Of a stretch of 64,000 nt of DNA, positions 9,552-17,140 are shown piece by piece. Numbering within the stretch: position 1 is the stretch's first letter; every line of letters begins with the position of its first letter. A model generated the notes under the pieces. It searched no databases. It was not told the origin of the DNA and saw nothing but the letters and a program-made list of their open reading frames with translations. The translations under genes were made by a program, and so were the position numbers. The DNA is from an uncultured Erythrobacter sp. (GTDB lineage: Bacteria > Pseudomonadota > Alphaproteobacteria > Sphingomonadales > Sphingomonadaceae). The stretch is from contig CANMOQ010000001.1 in NCBI GenBank assembly GCA_947499505.1, positions 416,037 to 480,036 of the forward strand, in the 5' to 3' direction.

Positions 9552-10145
9552 TTAGGCTGTCATTGCTTCGATCTTGGCGTGAGCGGCGGCGATTTTCTCT
9601 TCGCCATCCTGGCCCATGATCCCGTCGGCTGCGATGATTTCTACATCGGAAATGCCAAGGAAGCCGAGGAAGAATTTGAGCCATGGGGTCATATGGTCAA
9701 AGTCACTACCCACTGGCGTGCCGCCCGATGCGACAGTGATGTAGGCCTTCTTACCTTCGAGCAGTCCGACCGGGCCGTTTTCAGTATATTTAAAAGTGGT
9801 CCCTGCGCGGGCAACCAAATCGGCCCAGGCTTTGACCGATGCGGGCACTCCGAAATTGTAGATCGGCACGGCAAAGACGATGGTGCCAGCTGCCTGAAGC
9901 TCTTCGATCAGAGTGTCGGCAATGCTGGCAAGCTCAGCCTGCTCTGGCGTGCGGTCCGCCATTGGCGCGAGGTTGGCGGCGAAACGGTCAGCATCAATGA
10001 AGGGCAGATCATTCCGGCTCAGATCGCGGGTCGTCACAGTGGCGTCTGTGCCTGCGCTAAGGCGCTCGACCAGTCTGTTGCCGAGGCCGCGTGAGACCGA
10101 GCTGTCGCCTTGGATGCTGGCGGATACATAAAGGATATTGGTCAT
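9552..10145 (-). CDS. azoR: FMN-dependent NADH:quinone oxidoreductase / azoreductase AzoR
   Basis: A 197-residue flavodoxin-like protein of the AzoR family. It has the FMN phosphate loop (VSASIQGDSSVSR), the VPIYNFGVPASVKAWADLV motif, and TFKYTENGPVGLLEGKKAYI. These cytoplasmic homodimers reduce quinones and azo compounds in two-electron steps and protect against electrophile stress. A good Shine-Dalgarno (AGGAGAG) precedes the ATG. It sits between pirin and doxX; a strong hairpin in the gap to pirin may modulate read-through. Confidence 0.93.
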   Translation of the reverse strand: MTNILYVSASIQGDSSVSRGLGNRLVERLSAGTDATVTTRDLSRNDLPFIDADRFAANLAPMADRTPEQAELASIADTLIEELQAAGTIVFAVPIYNFGVPASVKAWADLVARAGTTFKYTENGPVGLLEGKKAYITVASGGTPVGSDFDHMTPWLKFFLGFLGISDVEIIAADGIMGQDGEEKIAAAHAKIEAMTA

Positions 10146-10183
10146 TGAAACTCTCCTGGGAAGTGATGCTGAAAGGAAAAGAA

Positions 10184-10218
10184 GAGCTGGCCGCTGAGGG
10201 GGAATTCGCGGCCAGCTC
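10184..10218 (-). terminator. Hairpin between pirin and azoR
   Basis: GAGCTGGCCGC at 10184-10194 pairs over eleven bases with GCGGCCAGCTC at 10208-10218. On the minus strand it is followed by a pyrimidine-rich stretch (TTCTTTTCC), giving a plausible but imperfect intrinsic terminator after pirin. It would leave azoR-doxX on lower read-through or on their own promoter. Confidence 0.6.
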
Positions 10219-10226
10219 TCAAGAGG

Positions 10227-10952
10227 TCAAGCGGCGTCCACAAGGACAATTTCGCTGTCTTCGAGGGCGGTGATCGTCACCTGGCCAAGCTGAGTGATAG
10301 CTACACCGTCACGTGCTTCGGCCTCGACATTCTCCACGCGGACCTTGCCGGTGGCAGGGACCAGATAGAGGTGCCGCGATGGGTCAGCGACTTCGTAGGT
10401 TACGCTTTCGCCGGCCTTGATCGTTGCGCCCAACACGCTTGCATCGGTGCGGATTGGAAGCGCGCCGTCATCATTGGCGGCCTCGTTTTCAGTTCCGCTG
10501 GCAAGGGTGACGAATTTGCCTGCCCGGTCGCCCTTGGGGAAGGGCGCTGCACCCCAATTGGGCTTGCCGCCACGCTCGGCCGGAATGATCCAGATTTGGA
10601 AGATTTCGGTGTCTTCATCTTCGCGGTTGTACTCTGAATGCTGCACGCCGGTTCCAGCGCTCATCACTTGTACATCACCGGCCTCCGTGCGGCCTTCATT
10701 GCCCATGCTGTCGCGGTGGGTGATTGCGCCTTTGCGGACATAGGTGATGATTTCCATGTCTTCGTGCGGGTGGGTGGGAAAGCCAGTGCCAGGAGCGATC
10801 GTGTCGTCGTTCCAAACCCGAAGGCTGCCCCAATTGACGCGGGCGGGATCGTGATAGCCGCCAAAGGCAAAGTGATGGTGGGCATCCAGCCAACCGTGAT
10901 TGGCAGCGCCCAGTGAATTGAAGGGGCGAAGCTCGATGATAGGTGCGCTCAT
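10227..10952 (-). CDS. Pirin family protein (YhaK/quercetinase-like)
   Basis: A 241-residue double-cupin protein. The N-terminal cupin shows the metal ligands of the pirin family: HHHFAFGGYHDP, then HPHEDMEIITYV and the GTGVQHSEYN motif carrying the last histidine and glutamate region. Pirins bind iron or another metal; some have quercetin dioxygenase activity and some act as redox-sensing regulators. It is the first gene of the leftward pirin-azoR-doxX set and is divergent from a LysR regulator, a common arrangement in which the regulator controls the redox genes. Confidence 0.92.
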   Translation of the reverse strand: MSAPIIELRPFNSLGAANHGWLDAHHHFAFGGYHDPARVNWGSLRVWNDDTIAPGTGFPTHPHEDMEIITYVRKGAITHRDSMGNEGRTEAGDVQVMSAGTGVQHSEYNREDEDTEIFQIWIIPAERGGKPNWGAAPFPKGDRAGKFVTLASGTENEAANDDGALPIRTDASVLGATIKAGESVTYEVADPSRHLYLVPATGKVRVENVEAEARDGVAITQLGQVTITALEDSEIVLVDAA

Positions 10953-11034
10953 GGTCTGTCTCCTATTTGTGCTGATCGATTGGTGTTTGGATCAGCATGT
11001 TTGCGTTGAGACAGGAGATAGGCGGTGTTTTGTA

Positions 11035-11084
11035 ATCGCATAAGTGCGATAAAACTTGCCAAAATGTTCTGATTATCCGAACAT
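11035..11084. promoter_or_regulatory. Two inverted repeats in the pirin-lysR divergent promoter
   Basis: Two perfect dyads lie between the divergent genes. One is ATCGCA-N4-TGCGAT at 11035-11050. The other is ATGTTC-N9-GAACAT at 11064-11084, which contains the T-N11-A architecture of LysR-type sites. They are the probable binding sites of the adjacent LysR protein, covering its own promoter and that of pirin. Confidence 0.6.
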
Positions 11085-11094
11085 AACCGCTATT

Positions 11095-11988
11095 ATGCGT
11101 TTGGGCGACCCCACTCTTGATCAATTGCGCATCTTCCTGGCGGTGGCGGAAGAGGGCAGCTTTGGGGGCGCTGCGCGGCGCATGGGCCGGGCGGTGTCCG
11201 CTATCAGTTATGGGATTGCTCAGCTGGAGGCGCAGCTGGCGGTTACTCTGTTCGCGCGGGAAGGGTCTCGCAAGCCTGTGCTGACCGAGGCGGGTAATGG
11301 CTTGCTGGCTGAGGCGCGAGCGGTGTCCGACGGCGTCGATGCGCTGCTCGCCAAAACGCAAAGCTTGCATGCTGGATTGGAGAGCACGGTGTCACTGGTG
11401 CTTGACGTGATGGTGCCCGGTGATGTGACCGCGCGGGTCTTGCGTGATTTCCGGGCTATGTTTCCAACTGTTGCTTTGCGCTTGCAGATTGAGGGGCTTG
11501 GGGCGGTTGCTGCCTGCTTGATCGATGAGGAAGTTGATCTTGCGATTGGCGGACCGACGATTGGCGATCACCCCGATCTGGAGCGTCAAGTTATTGGCGG
11601 TGTTGAGTTAATTCCTGTGGCAGCGCCTAGCCATCCGCTCACTGCACCAGATATCAAACCGGGCGAAAGCCGCAAACATCTGCAATTGGTGCTGGCCGAT
11701 CGTTCCCCAATGACACAAGGGCGGGAGTTTTCAGTGCTCAGCCCAAAGACTTGGCGGCTGGGTGATCTCGGCGCGAAACACGCATTGCTGAAAGAGGGGC
11801 TGGGGTGGGGCAATATGCCGCGACATCAAGTAGAAGACGACATTGCGAGCGGCACTTTGGTGGAGCTCGACCTGCCGGAAAAGCCCGGCGATATTTATCC
11901 GCTCAGCGCTCTGTGGCGCCGCGATGCACGGCCAGGCCCAGCGGCGAGCTGGCTGATCGATGCGCTAAGGCAGCAATTGGCCCAGTGA
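11095..11988 (+). CDS. LysR family transcriptional regulator
   Basis: A 297-residue regulator with an N-terminal winged helix (LDQLRIFLAVAEEGSFGGAARRMGRAVSAISYGIAQLEAQL) split over about residues 8-50, and a C-terminal periplasmic-binding-like effector domain. I chose ATG 11095 since the usual LysR start lies 5-10 residues before the DQLRIF segment; an upstream in-frame ATG at 11056 would overlap the second operator-like dyad. It is divergent from pirin-azoR-doxX, so a role in quinone or electrophile response is likely but not shown. Confidence 0.88.
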   Translation: MRLGDPTLDQLRIFLAVAEEGSFGGAARRMGRAVSAISYGIAQLEAQLAVTLFAREGSRKPVLTEAGNGLLAEARAVSDGVDALLAKTQSLHAGLESTVSLVLDVMVPGDVTARVLRDFRAMFPTVALRLQIEGLGAVAACLIDEEVDLAIGGPTIGDHPDLERQVIGGVELIPVAAPSHPLTAPDIKPGESRKHLQLVLADRSPMTQGREFSVLSPKTWRLGDLGAKHALLKEGLGWGNMPRHQVEDDIASGTLVELDLPEKPGDIYPLSALWRRDARPGPAASWLIDALRQQLAQ

Positions 11989-11997
11989 AAGTAAGCC

Positions 11998-12381
11998 TTA
12001 GCGGTCTTCGCGAAGCCAATCTAGCGCTTCAGATTTGCTGTCAGCAAACATAACATCAAGACCACCGCTAAGGCGTTTGTATTGCAAACGAACGAGCGGA
12101 GAGGCCCCTATGATAGCGACACGTTTCAACCCGGCTTTGACAGATCCCCTCAGATGATTCCTGATCGCGTCAGCAGTGTGCTGATCTTGCGGTACAAAGT
12201 CCGTGAAATCGCCAAACCCATACATCGGTACGCGGCGAAGCACTAACGGCATCGCGGTCTCGTTCAGCTCCTCAAGGAAGGTGTTCATGTCCTCAAGTGT
12301 CCAAAACCCGCTAACCGCAAAGTGTACTTCACGTTGATCATCGAGCAAGGAAGAGGAGCCGCATCGTTCTATTTGAGTCAT
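11998..12381 (-). CDS. SpoIIAA-like (STAS/SEC14-type) protein, copy 1
   Basis: A 127-residue cytoplasmic protein resembling the SpoIIAA-like family (PF11964 type). It shares with its neighbour at 12487-12870 the pattern GFW...MPLV...R-x-P-x-Y...DFT-F-PQD...GLKR-A-GASPL-LQYKRLS-G-D and a C-terminal ALDWLREDR. No catalytic residues are apparent; the fold is associated with lipid or nucleotide sensing and protein interaction. The 105-base gap to copy 2 can hold its own promoter. Confidence 0.75.
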   Translation of the reverse strand: MTQIERCGSSSLLDDQREVHFAVSGFWTLEDMNTFLEELNETAMPLVLRRVPMYGFGDFTDFVPQDQHTADAIRNHLRGSVKAGLKRVAIIGASPLVRLQYKRLSGGLDVMFADSKSEALDWLREDR

Positions 12382-12486
12382 AATCTCGGACTAACAAAAG
12401 AAGGTTAAAATTTGCTAGCGAGAGACCCTGTAGCGTGGGATAGAAAGACACTATCTGAAGATTGAGTTAGCGCATGGGCACCGTGG

Positions 12487-12870
12487 CTATCTGTCTTTGC
12501 GCAGCCAAGTCAGTGCGTCGGCTTTGGTATCGAAAAATTCGGCGTCGAAGCCTTCGCTCAGGCGTTTGTATTGGAGTTTGGCCAGTGGCGAAGCGCCTAG
12601 AACGGCGATGCGTTTCAGGCCGAACTTTTGCGACATTAAGAGATGGTCACGGATGGCTTCGCCGGTTTCGCGATCTTGTGGCAAAAAACCGGTGAAATCG
12701 ACTAGCGCGTAAATAGGCGAACGCGATTTTACCAGCGGCATGGACGCTTCGTTGGCAGCGTCGAAATAGGTCTGAATCGTATCCACGCTCCAAAAGCCGC
12801 GTATCTCGGAGTGTGTCTCGCAGTGCTGCTCAAGCAGCGTGACACAATGGAAAGGTTCTGTATCTGCCAT
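12487..12870 (-). CDS. SpoIIAA-like (STAS/SEC14-type) protein, copy 2
   Basis: A 127-residue paralogue of the neighbouring gene, exactly equal in length and clearly similar along the whole chain, strongest in the C-terminal half (LKRIAVLGASPLAKLQYKRL). The two arose by tandem duplication and have since diverged well beyond half of their residues in the N-terminal part. Function is unknown. Confidence 0.75.
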   Translation of the reverse strand: MADTEPFHCVTLLEQHCETHSEIRGFWSVDTIQTYFDAANEASMPLVKSRSPIYALVDFTGFLPQDRETGEAIRDHLLMSQKFGLKRIAVLGASPLAKLQYKRLSEGFDAEFFDTKADALTWLRKDR

Positions 12871-12947
12871 GAATTTCGTTTATTCCAGCGAAGTAAACAT
12901 GGAGTAAAAGCCGGTCATTTCATTAACATGACGACCGTCGGTTTCGA

Positions 12948-13607
12948 TCAGGTGATAAGGTTTTCCGCTGGTCCAAAACGCTTTGGCTGATCGCCCGCTT
13001 TCCAGGGGTCAAATTTGGGCATGATGCTCTTAAATATGTCCGAGGATAGATGTCCCTCCAGCCATTTTTGCAAATGCGGGATTGGCTGCGCATCGAACCA
13101 TTCGCGGTCGGTATTGGCGAATTGCCGAACGAACGGGAACAGCGCCATATCCGCCAGCGTGCGGGCTTCACCGCACAGAAAGGGCTGAGTGGAAAGCCGC
13201 GTATCGAGATCTTGCAGGATCGCGAAGCCTTCGGCGCGGTGATCAACCTGGCCATGATCGGACTCATTCTCATAGCGCGATGGGTATTTGTAGCGGTCTA
13301 GGTGATGCTTAAACACGCCGTCATTGCGCGCGATCAGCTCCTGACCATCGCCGGCCAGCCAGCCCTCTGGATCATTCTTGCCCAGCGCCCAGCGCATGAT
13401 CTCAATGCTTTCCTCCAGCACTGGACCATCGACAGAAATCAGCACCGGCACGGTCGCCTTGGGCGAGATTTCGATCAGGGCGGGGGGCTTATCAGACAGC
13501 TTCACCTCGCGCAGGATCACCCCAATTCCCGCCACCCAAAGTGCCATGCGCGCGCGCATCGCATAGGGGCAGCGGCGGAAGGAATAGAGGATCGGCGGAT
13601 GCGTCAC
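12948..13607 (-). CDS. Glutathione S-transferase family protein
   Basis: A 219-residue GST-like protein. The thioredoxin-like N-terminus carries [16 protein letters not shown] (a CPYA motif, as in omega-class and glutaredoxin-like members), followed by [10 protein letters not shown] (cis-Pro) and [12 protein letters not shown]. The C-terminal helical domain contains [19 protein letters not shown] cysteine in place of serine or tyrosine suggests thiol transferase or reductase activity. Its start overlaps the trhO stop by four bases, so the two are translated from one mRNA. Confidence 0.9.
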   Translation of the reverse strand: MTHPPILYSFRRCPYAMRARMALWVAGIGVILREVKLSDKPPALIEISPKATVPVLISVDGPVLEESIEIMRWALGKNDPEGWLAGDGQELIARNDGVFKHHLDRYKYPSRYENESDHGQVDHRAEGFAILQDLDTRLSTQPFLCGEARTLADMALFPFVRQFANTDREWFDAQPIPHLQKWLEGHLSSDIFKSIMPKFDPWKAGDQPKRFGPAENLIT

Positions 13608-14641
13608 TTTGGATCGCTCAGCGTGTCTGGAGTCAGGCCGCCGGGGAAGTTTGCCTCCCAGCTTTCGCCTGTGTCAAAACCGTCGTGGCCCGCGTCTCCC
13701 GCAGAGGTCTCAATCGGTTTGCCGATGTGTGCCTCACCGCGCTGCTTCGCGAGTTCCTTTTGCCGCTGCCGCTCGACATATCGCGCGCGCTGCTCGTCAT
13801 CGCGAGCATCAATGCAATGCGGGCAACTGATCCCCTCGGCATAGTCGGGCGAAGCTATTTCCTCCGCGCTCAGCGGATGACGGCAGGCAAAGCATTGCCC
13901 GTATGATCCGAGCTCCAGCCCGTGTTTCACCGCAACGCGCTGATCAAATACGAAGCATTCGCCGTGCCATAGGCTTTCCTCCTCCGGCACGTTTTCGAGA
14001 TATTTGAGAATGCCGCCTTTGAGGTGATAGACCTCGTCCAGGCCTTCGCTGCGCAGGAAGCTGGTCGATTTTTCGCAGCGAATGCCGCCGGTGCAATACA
14101 TTGCGACCTTGGGCGTTTTGCCTTCGCCGAGCAGCTCTTCGCGGCGATTCCGAAACCAGGCGGGAAAATCGCGAAAGCTCGGGGTCTTGGGATCAATCGC
14201 GCCTTCGAACTGGCCGATTGCGACCTCATAATCATTGCGCGTGTCGATCACGATGGTGTCCGGATCGCTGATCAAATCGTTCCAATCGTTGGGATCGACA
14301 TAGCGGCCCACGCTGGCGCGTGGATCAATTCCCGGCTCGCCCATGGTCACGATTTCGCGCTTCAACCGCACCTTCATCCGGTGAAACGGCATGCTTTCCG
14401 CATGGGAGTATTTGACGTCGAAGGTCTCGCAATCGGGCAGGGTGCGGATATGCTCGAGCACGGCCTCGATGCCTTCCGGGGTGCCAGCGATGGTACCATT
14501 CACGCCCTCAGGCGCGAGCAGAATGGTGCCCCGCGTGCCCGCCGCATCGCACGCCGCCTGCAGCGGCCCCTGCAAAGCCGCGGGATCGTCAAACGGTGCA
14601 AAATTATAGAGCGCCGCAACCTGGATGGGAGTGTCGGTCAT
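13604..14641 (-). CDS. trhO: tRNA uridine(34) hydroxylase TrhO (rhodanese-related, YceA)
   Basis: A 345-residue protein with an N-terminal acylphosphatase-like domain ([14 protein letters not shown]), a rhodanese domain with the active-site loop [11 protein letters not shown] (Cys183), and a C-terminal cysteine-rich tail (CFACRHPLS and SCPHC) that could bind zinc. TrhO uses oxygen to hydroxylate U34 of several tRNAs, leading to 5-methoxyuridine or carboxymethoxyuridine. It lies six bases downstream of ilvE and overlaps the GST gene, forming a leftward ilvE-trhO-gst operon. Confidence 0.93.
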   Translation of the reverse strand: MTDTPIQVAALYNFAPFDDPAALQGPLQAACDAAGTRGTILLAPEGVNGTIAGTPEGIEAVLEHIRTLPDCETFDVKYSHAESMPFHRMKVRLKREIVTMGEPGIDPRASVGRYVDPNDWNDLISDPDTIVIDTRNDYEVAIGQFEGAIDPKTPSFRDFPAWFRNRREELLGEGKTPKVAMYCTGGIRCEKSTSFLRSEGLDEVYHLKGGILKYLENVPEEESLWHGECFVFDQRVAVKHGLELGSYGQCFACRHPLSAEEIASPDYAEGISCPHCIDARDDEQRARYVERQRQKELAKQRGEAHIGKPIETSAGDAGHDGFDTGESWEANFPGGLTPDTLSDPK

Positions 14642-14647
14642 GGGATT

Positions 14648-15742
14648 TTATCCGACCAGCTTCACCCAGCCATGCGTGTCGTCCACTCTGCCGCGCTGGA
14701 TGCCGACCAATTTCTCGCGGATTTTGCTGGTCACTGCGCCGGGGCCGCCATTGCCGATCACAAACTCTCCCTCCGCGCTGTCGACCTTGCCAACCGGAGT
14801 GACGACCGCGGCCGTGCCGCAGGCCATCACTTCGACCAGATCGCCGCTGGCCGCATCGCTGCGCCATTGTTGGATCGAATAGGGTTCCTCGCGCACGCTC
14901 AGGCCTTCTTCGCCCAGCAGGGTGATCAGGCTGTTGCGGGTGATCCCGGGCAGGATCGTGCCGGTTAGCGGCGGAGTGATCACGCTGCCATCGCGCATGA
15001 CGAAGAACAGGTTCATGCCGCCCAGTTCCTCGACCCATTTCTTCTCGACTGCGTCGAGGAATAGGACTTGATCGTGGCCGCGTTTGAACGCCTCGCCGGT
15101 GGGCACCAGGCTGGCGGCGTAATTGCCGCCGGTCTTCGCCGCGCCTGTGCCGCCGGGGGCCGCGCGGGTGTATTCCGATTGCCAGATGCTCACCGCTGGC
15201 GAGCCGGATTTGAAGTAATTGCCCGCCGCGCTCAGGATGACGATAAACTTATATTGCTTGGCCGGGCGCACGCCCAGAAATGCCTCGGTCGCGAACATAA
15301 AGGGGCGGATGTAGAGTGAGCCGCCTTCAACGCTGGGGAACCACTTGGCATCCGCTGTGACCGCTTTGTTCACCGCCTCCAGAAACAGCTCCTCGGGCAA
15401 TTCAGGCATCGCCATACGCCGCGCGCTGGCGTTAAAACGGCGAGCGTTTTCCTCTGGGCGGAACAATGCGAGCTCGCCATCCGCCAGGCGGTAGGCCTTC
15501 ATCCCCTCGAAAATTTCCTGCGCATAGTGGAGGACGCTGGCCGCCGGATCGAGCGCAATGGGCTCGCGCGGGCCAATGCGCGGGGAGTGCCAGCCGCCGC
15601 CGACACTGCCCTCTGCGCCCTCATCATAGTCAATCGTGACCATGTGATCGGTGAAGACCGTGCCAAAACCAGGATCGGCGATGGCAGCTTCGCGCGCATC
15701 ATCAGCCATTGGCGAGGGGTGTGGGATCGTCTGAAATTGCAT
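14648..15742 (-). CDS. ilvE: Branched-chain amino acid aminotransferase
   Basis: A 364-residue fold-type IV PLP enzyme of the BCAT group II type (the group with eukaryotic homologues). Lys203 in AAKTGGNYAAS is the expected Schiff-base lysine. Other landmarks are EIFEGMKAYR, YIRPFMFATE and EELGGMNLFFV. It interconverts leucine, isoleucine and valine with their keto acids. I chose ATG 15742: the open frame continues upstream to 15850, but those codons run into a dispersed intergenic repeat and are not family-like. leuB and panB elsewhere in the window belong to connected pathways. Confidence 0.94.
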   Translation of the reverse strand: MQFQTIPHPSPMADDAREAAIADPGFGTVFTDHMVTIDYDEGAEGSVGGGWHSPRIGPREPIALDPAASVLHYAQEIFEGMKAYRLADGELALFRPEENARRFNASARRMAMPELPEELFLEAVNKAVTADAKWFPSVEGGSLYIRPFMFATEAFLGVRPAKQYKFIVILSAAGNYFKSGSPAVSIWQSEYTRAAPGGTGAAKTGGNYAASLVPTGEAFKRGHDQVLFLDAVEKKWVEELGGMNLFFVMRDGSVITPPLTGTILPGITRNSLITLLGEEGLSVREEPYSIQQWRSDAASGDLVEVMACGTAAVVTPVGKVDSAEGEFVIGNGGPGAVTSKIREKLVGIQRGRVDDTHGWVKLVG

Positions 15743-15812
15743 GGGCAAGCGCGTAATACCGTGAACGCGCAAGGGCAAGATTTGTGTGAGGTGTGGGTGT
15801 GTTTGTTTGTTT

Positions 15813-15926
15813 TCCGCAAGCGCATCCGCGCTCGCGATTTCCTCGCTCACGCGATCAAAGATCGCGTCGCTGCGAGCGGGCGGTCGCCCTTGCGGCGCTG
15901 CGCGCCGTGCTCCGCGACCAAGCCGG
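15813..15926 (+). repeat. Dispersed three-hairpin element, copy A
   Basis: Stem 1 is CGCAAGCGC-ATCC-GCGCTCGCG (one mismatch). Stem 2 is ACGCGATC-AAA-GATCGCGT, perfect. Stem 3 is GGCGC-TGC-GCGCC, followed by the conserved CTCCGCGACCAAGCC tail. It lies upstream of ilvE and faces copy B. Confidence 0.85.
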
Positions 15927-15943
15927 ATGTCAGGCAGTGGATC

Positions 15944-16051
15944 GGAACCGATAGGGTTCGCAAGGTCGACTGGCCGTCCGCAGCGATGCGACCTTCAGGT
16001 CGTAAGAGCGAGGATAGCCAAGCGAACGGATGTGAGCGCTGGCGCTTGAAG
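15944..16051 (-). repeat. Dispersed three-hairpin element, copy B (inverted, diverged)
   Basis: On the minus strand this shows the CAAGCGCCAGCG...CGCATCC-like left end, TATCCTCGCT, GCATCGCTGCGG and a GAACC-N5-GGTTC third stem. It belongs to the same subtype as copies I and J. Its middle stem is replaced by an ACGACCTGAAGGTCG palindrome-like variant. Copies A and B face each other. Confidence 0.65.
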
Positions 16052-16056
16052 CCCCC

Positions 16057-16102
16057 AAAAAAAACTGAGAAGGGCAGCCCCGCCTCAGCGGAACTGCCCT
16101 TC
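16057..16102 (-). terminator. Strong intrinsic terminator of a very short minus-strand unit
   Basis: GAAGGGCAG at 16069-16077 pairs perfectly with CTGCCCTTC at 16094-16102. Four further pairs inside (CCGC with GCGG) close a CTCA loop. On the minus strand the stem is followed by TCAG and eight Ts (A-run at 16057-16064). It ends a transcription unit that begins to the right of 16240. Confidence 0.8.
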
Positions 16103-16167
16103 GCATGGTCAGCGGCCGGAAGTGCCGCTCACAAAGCCTTACTCGGCGTCTTTTTCCGCGAGGGAAA

Positions 16168-16224
16168 TTACCGAATATGCTCCGTAGGGATCTTCACCGA
16201 CCTCGCTACTGAACCATGAGACAT
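16168..16224 (-). CDS. Possible 18-residue leader peptide with an extreme Shine-Dalgarno
   Basis: The ATG at 16224 is preceded by 15 bases (16226-16240) exactly complementary to the conserved 3' end of 16S rRNA, with AGGAGG seven bases from the ATG. The frame encodes 18 residues beginning MSHGSVARSVK. An overlapping frame, shifted by one base, runs from 16230 to a stop at 16139 with a more protein-like acidic composition (SWFSSEVGEDPYGAY near its start) but no start codon of its own. The unit ends at the strong terminator 16057-16102. It could be a small protein, a leader, a frameshifted microprotein gene or a regulatory RNA; I do not recognise it. Confidence 0.4.
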   Translation of the reverse strand: MSHGSVARSVKIPTEHIR

Positions 16225-16402
16225 CGGATCACCTCCTTTCGCGCTATTAAGCCAAGACCCTGCCGTATCATCGGGGGGCCGAGTACTGCGTTCGCCGCCG
16301 AACTCGAGGATCAATCTGAGTCGTTTTGGGTTTGAACACAAGTCTTGTAAAAAACTTTTCCCACGTCAGAATAGATCGCCTCGTTTAAAAACGGTTTTGT
16401 TC

Positions 16403-16515
16403 TCCGCAAGCGCATCCGCGCTCGCGATATCCTCGCTCACGCGATCAAAGATCGCGTCGCTGCGGACGGCCGCAGGGGCCTTGCGGCGCTGCGCCCCGTG
16501 CTCCGCAGCCAAGCC
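16403..16515 (+). repeat. Dispersed three-hairpin element, copy C
   Basis: Nearly identical to copy A through the first two stems (CGCAAGCGC-ATCC-GCGCTCGCG and ACGCGATC-AAA-GATCGCGT). The centre differs (GGACGGCCGCAGGGGCC), and the third stem is GGCGC-TGC-GCCCC. It ends 12 bases before the stop of the minus-strand lipoprotein gene at 16528. Confidence 0.85.
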
Positions 16516-16527
16516 ATGGCTGATATA

Positions 16528-17106
16528 CTACCTACAATCCTCGATTACGCGGGTCACTTCGGCCCAAGCAGGTAGGTACAGCGCCTGGGTTCCTTGTGTC
16601 TCAATCGCAAAGCGACCTTTAGAAAGCGCAATCGCATCGAGCAGCGGATCACCTGGGCTAAGTTCGGCCGCGACTAATGGTTGCCCACTCTCTCGAATGG
16701 TGGCGCGTAAATCGCTGCTGCGTGTTTCGGTGCGAACCCGCATTTGAGCGGCGCTGACAACGGGGCCGAAGCGGCCAATCCCAACTTTGCGTGTGTCGAG
16801 ATCGCAGCGTATGATCGCCTGGGCGTTCTCGATGCTGCTGCCGAACAAAGCGAAGGTTTCATTTCGCTCCACAATGTAGCGCCAATTGCCGGGCGTCTGC
16901 GGCGCGTCGAGGAAATTCGCATAGTCCGGCGCGGGCAGTGGCACGGCTGGCGCAGGTGCTGGCGATGGGCTCGGCTCGGGTACAGGCGTGCTGGTCGTCG
17001 CCGGAGCGGATGTTGCGACACTGGGCGGCTCTGAGGATGGCACGCAGGCGGCAATGGTGAAACTGAGAGCGACGGCGCCGATGGCGTTGAGGTAGATTGC
17101 TTTCAT
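16528..17106 (-). CDS. Hypothetical proline-rich lipoprotein
   Basis: A 192-residue protein with a signal peptide ending in a lipobox (TIAAC, Cys21). A low-complexity Ser/Thr/Pro/Ala linker follows (about residues 22-60), then a globular C-terminal domain of about 130 residues with no motif I recognise (NWRYIVERNETFALFGSS; CDLDTRKVGIGRFG; final VTRVIEDC). Two cysteines in that domain could form a disulfide. It is probably anchored in the outer membrane facing the periplasm. Its start is head-to-head with tlyA, 34 bases apart. Confidence 0.7.
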   Translation of the reverse strand: MKAIYLNAIGAVALSFTIAACVPSSEPPSVATSAPATTSTPVPEPSPSPAPAPAVPLPAPDYANFLDAPQTPGNWRYIVERNETFALFGSSIENAQAIIRCDLDTRKVGIGRFGPVVSAAQMRVRTETRSSDLRATIRESGQPLVAAELSPGDPLLDAIALSKGRFAIETQGTQALYLPAWAEVTRVIEDCR

Positions 17107-17140
17107 GCCGCATCAATGCGCGCTAACGAGGCCCTCGTCT

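Noticed and set aside
15743..15850. N-terminal extension of ilvE
   Set aside because: The extra 36 codons run into repeat copy A and encode residues unlike any BCAT; ATG 15742 starts the family-like sequence.
16226..16240. Fragment of a 16S rRNA 3' end on the plus strand
   Set aside because: Only the last 15 bases match and no rRNA sequence precedes them; the match is explained by a strong Shine-Dalgarno on the minus strand.
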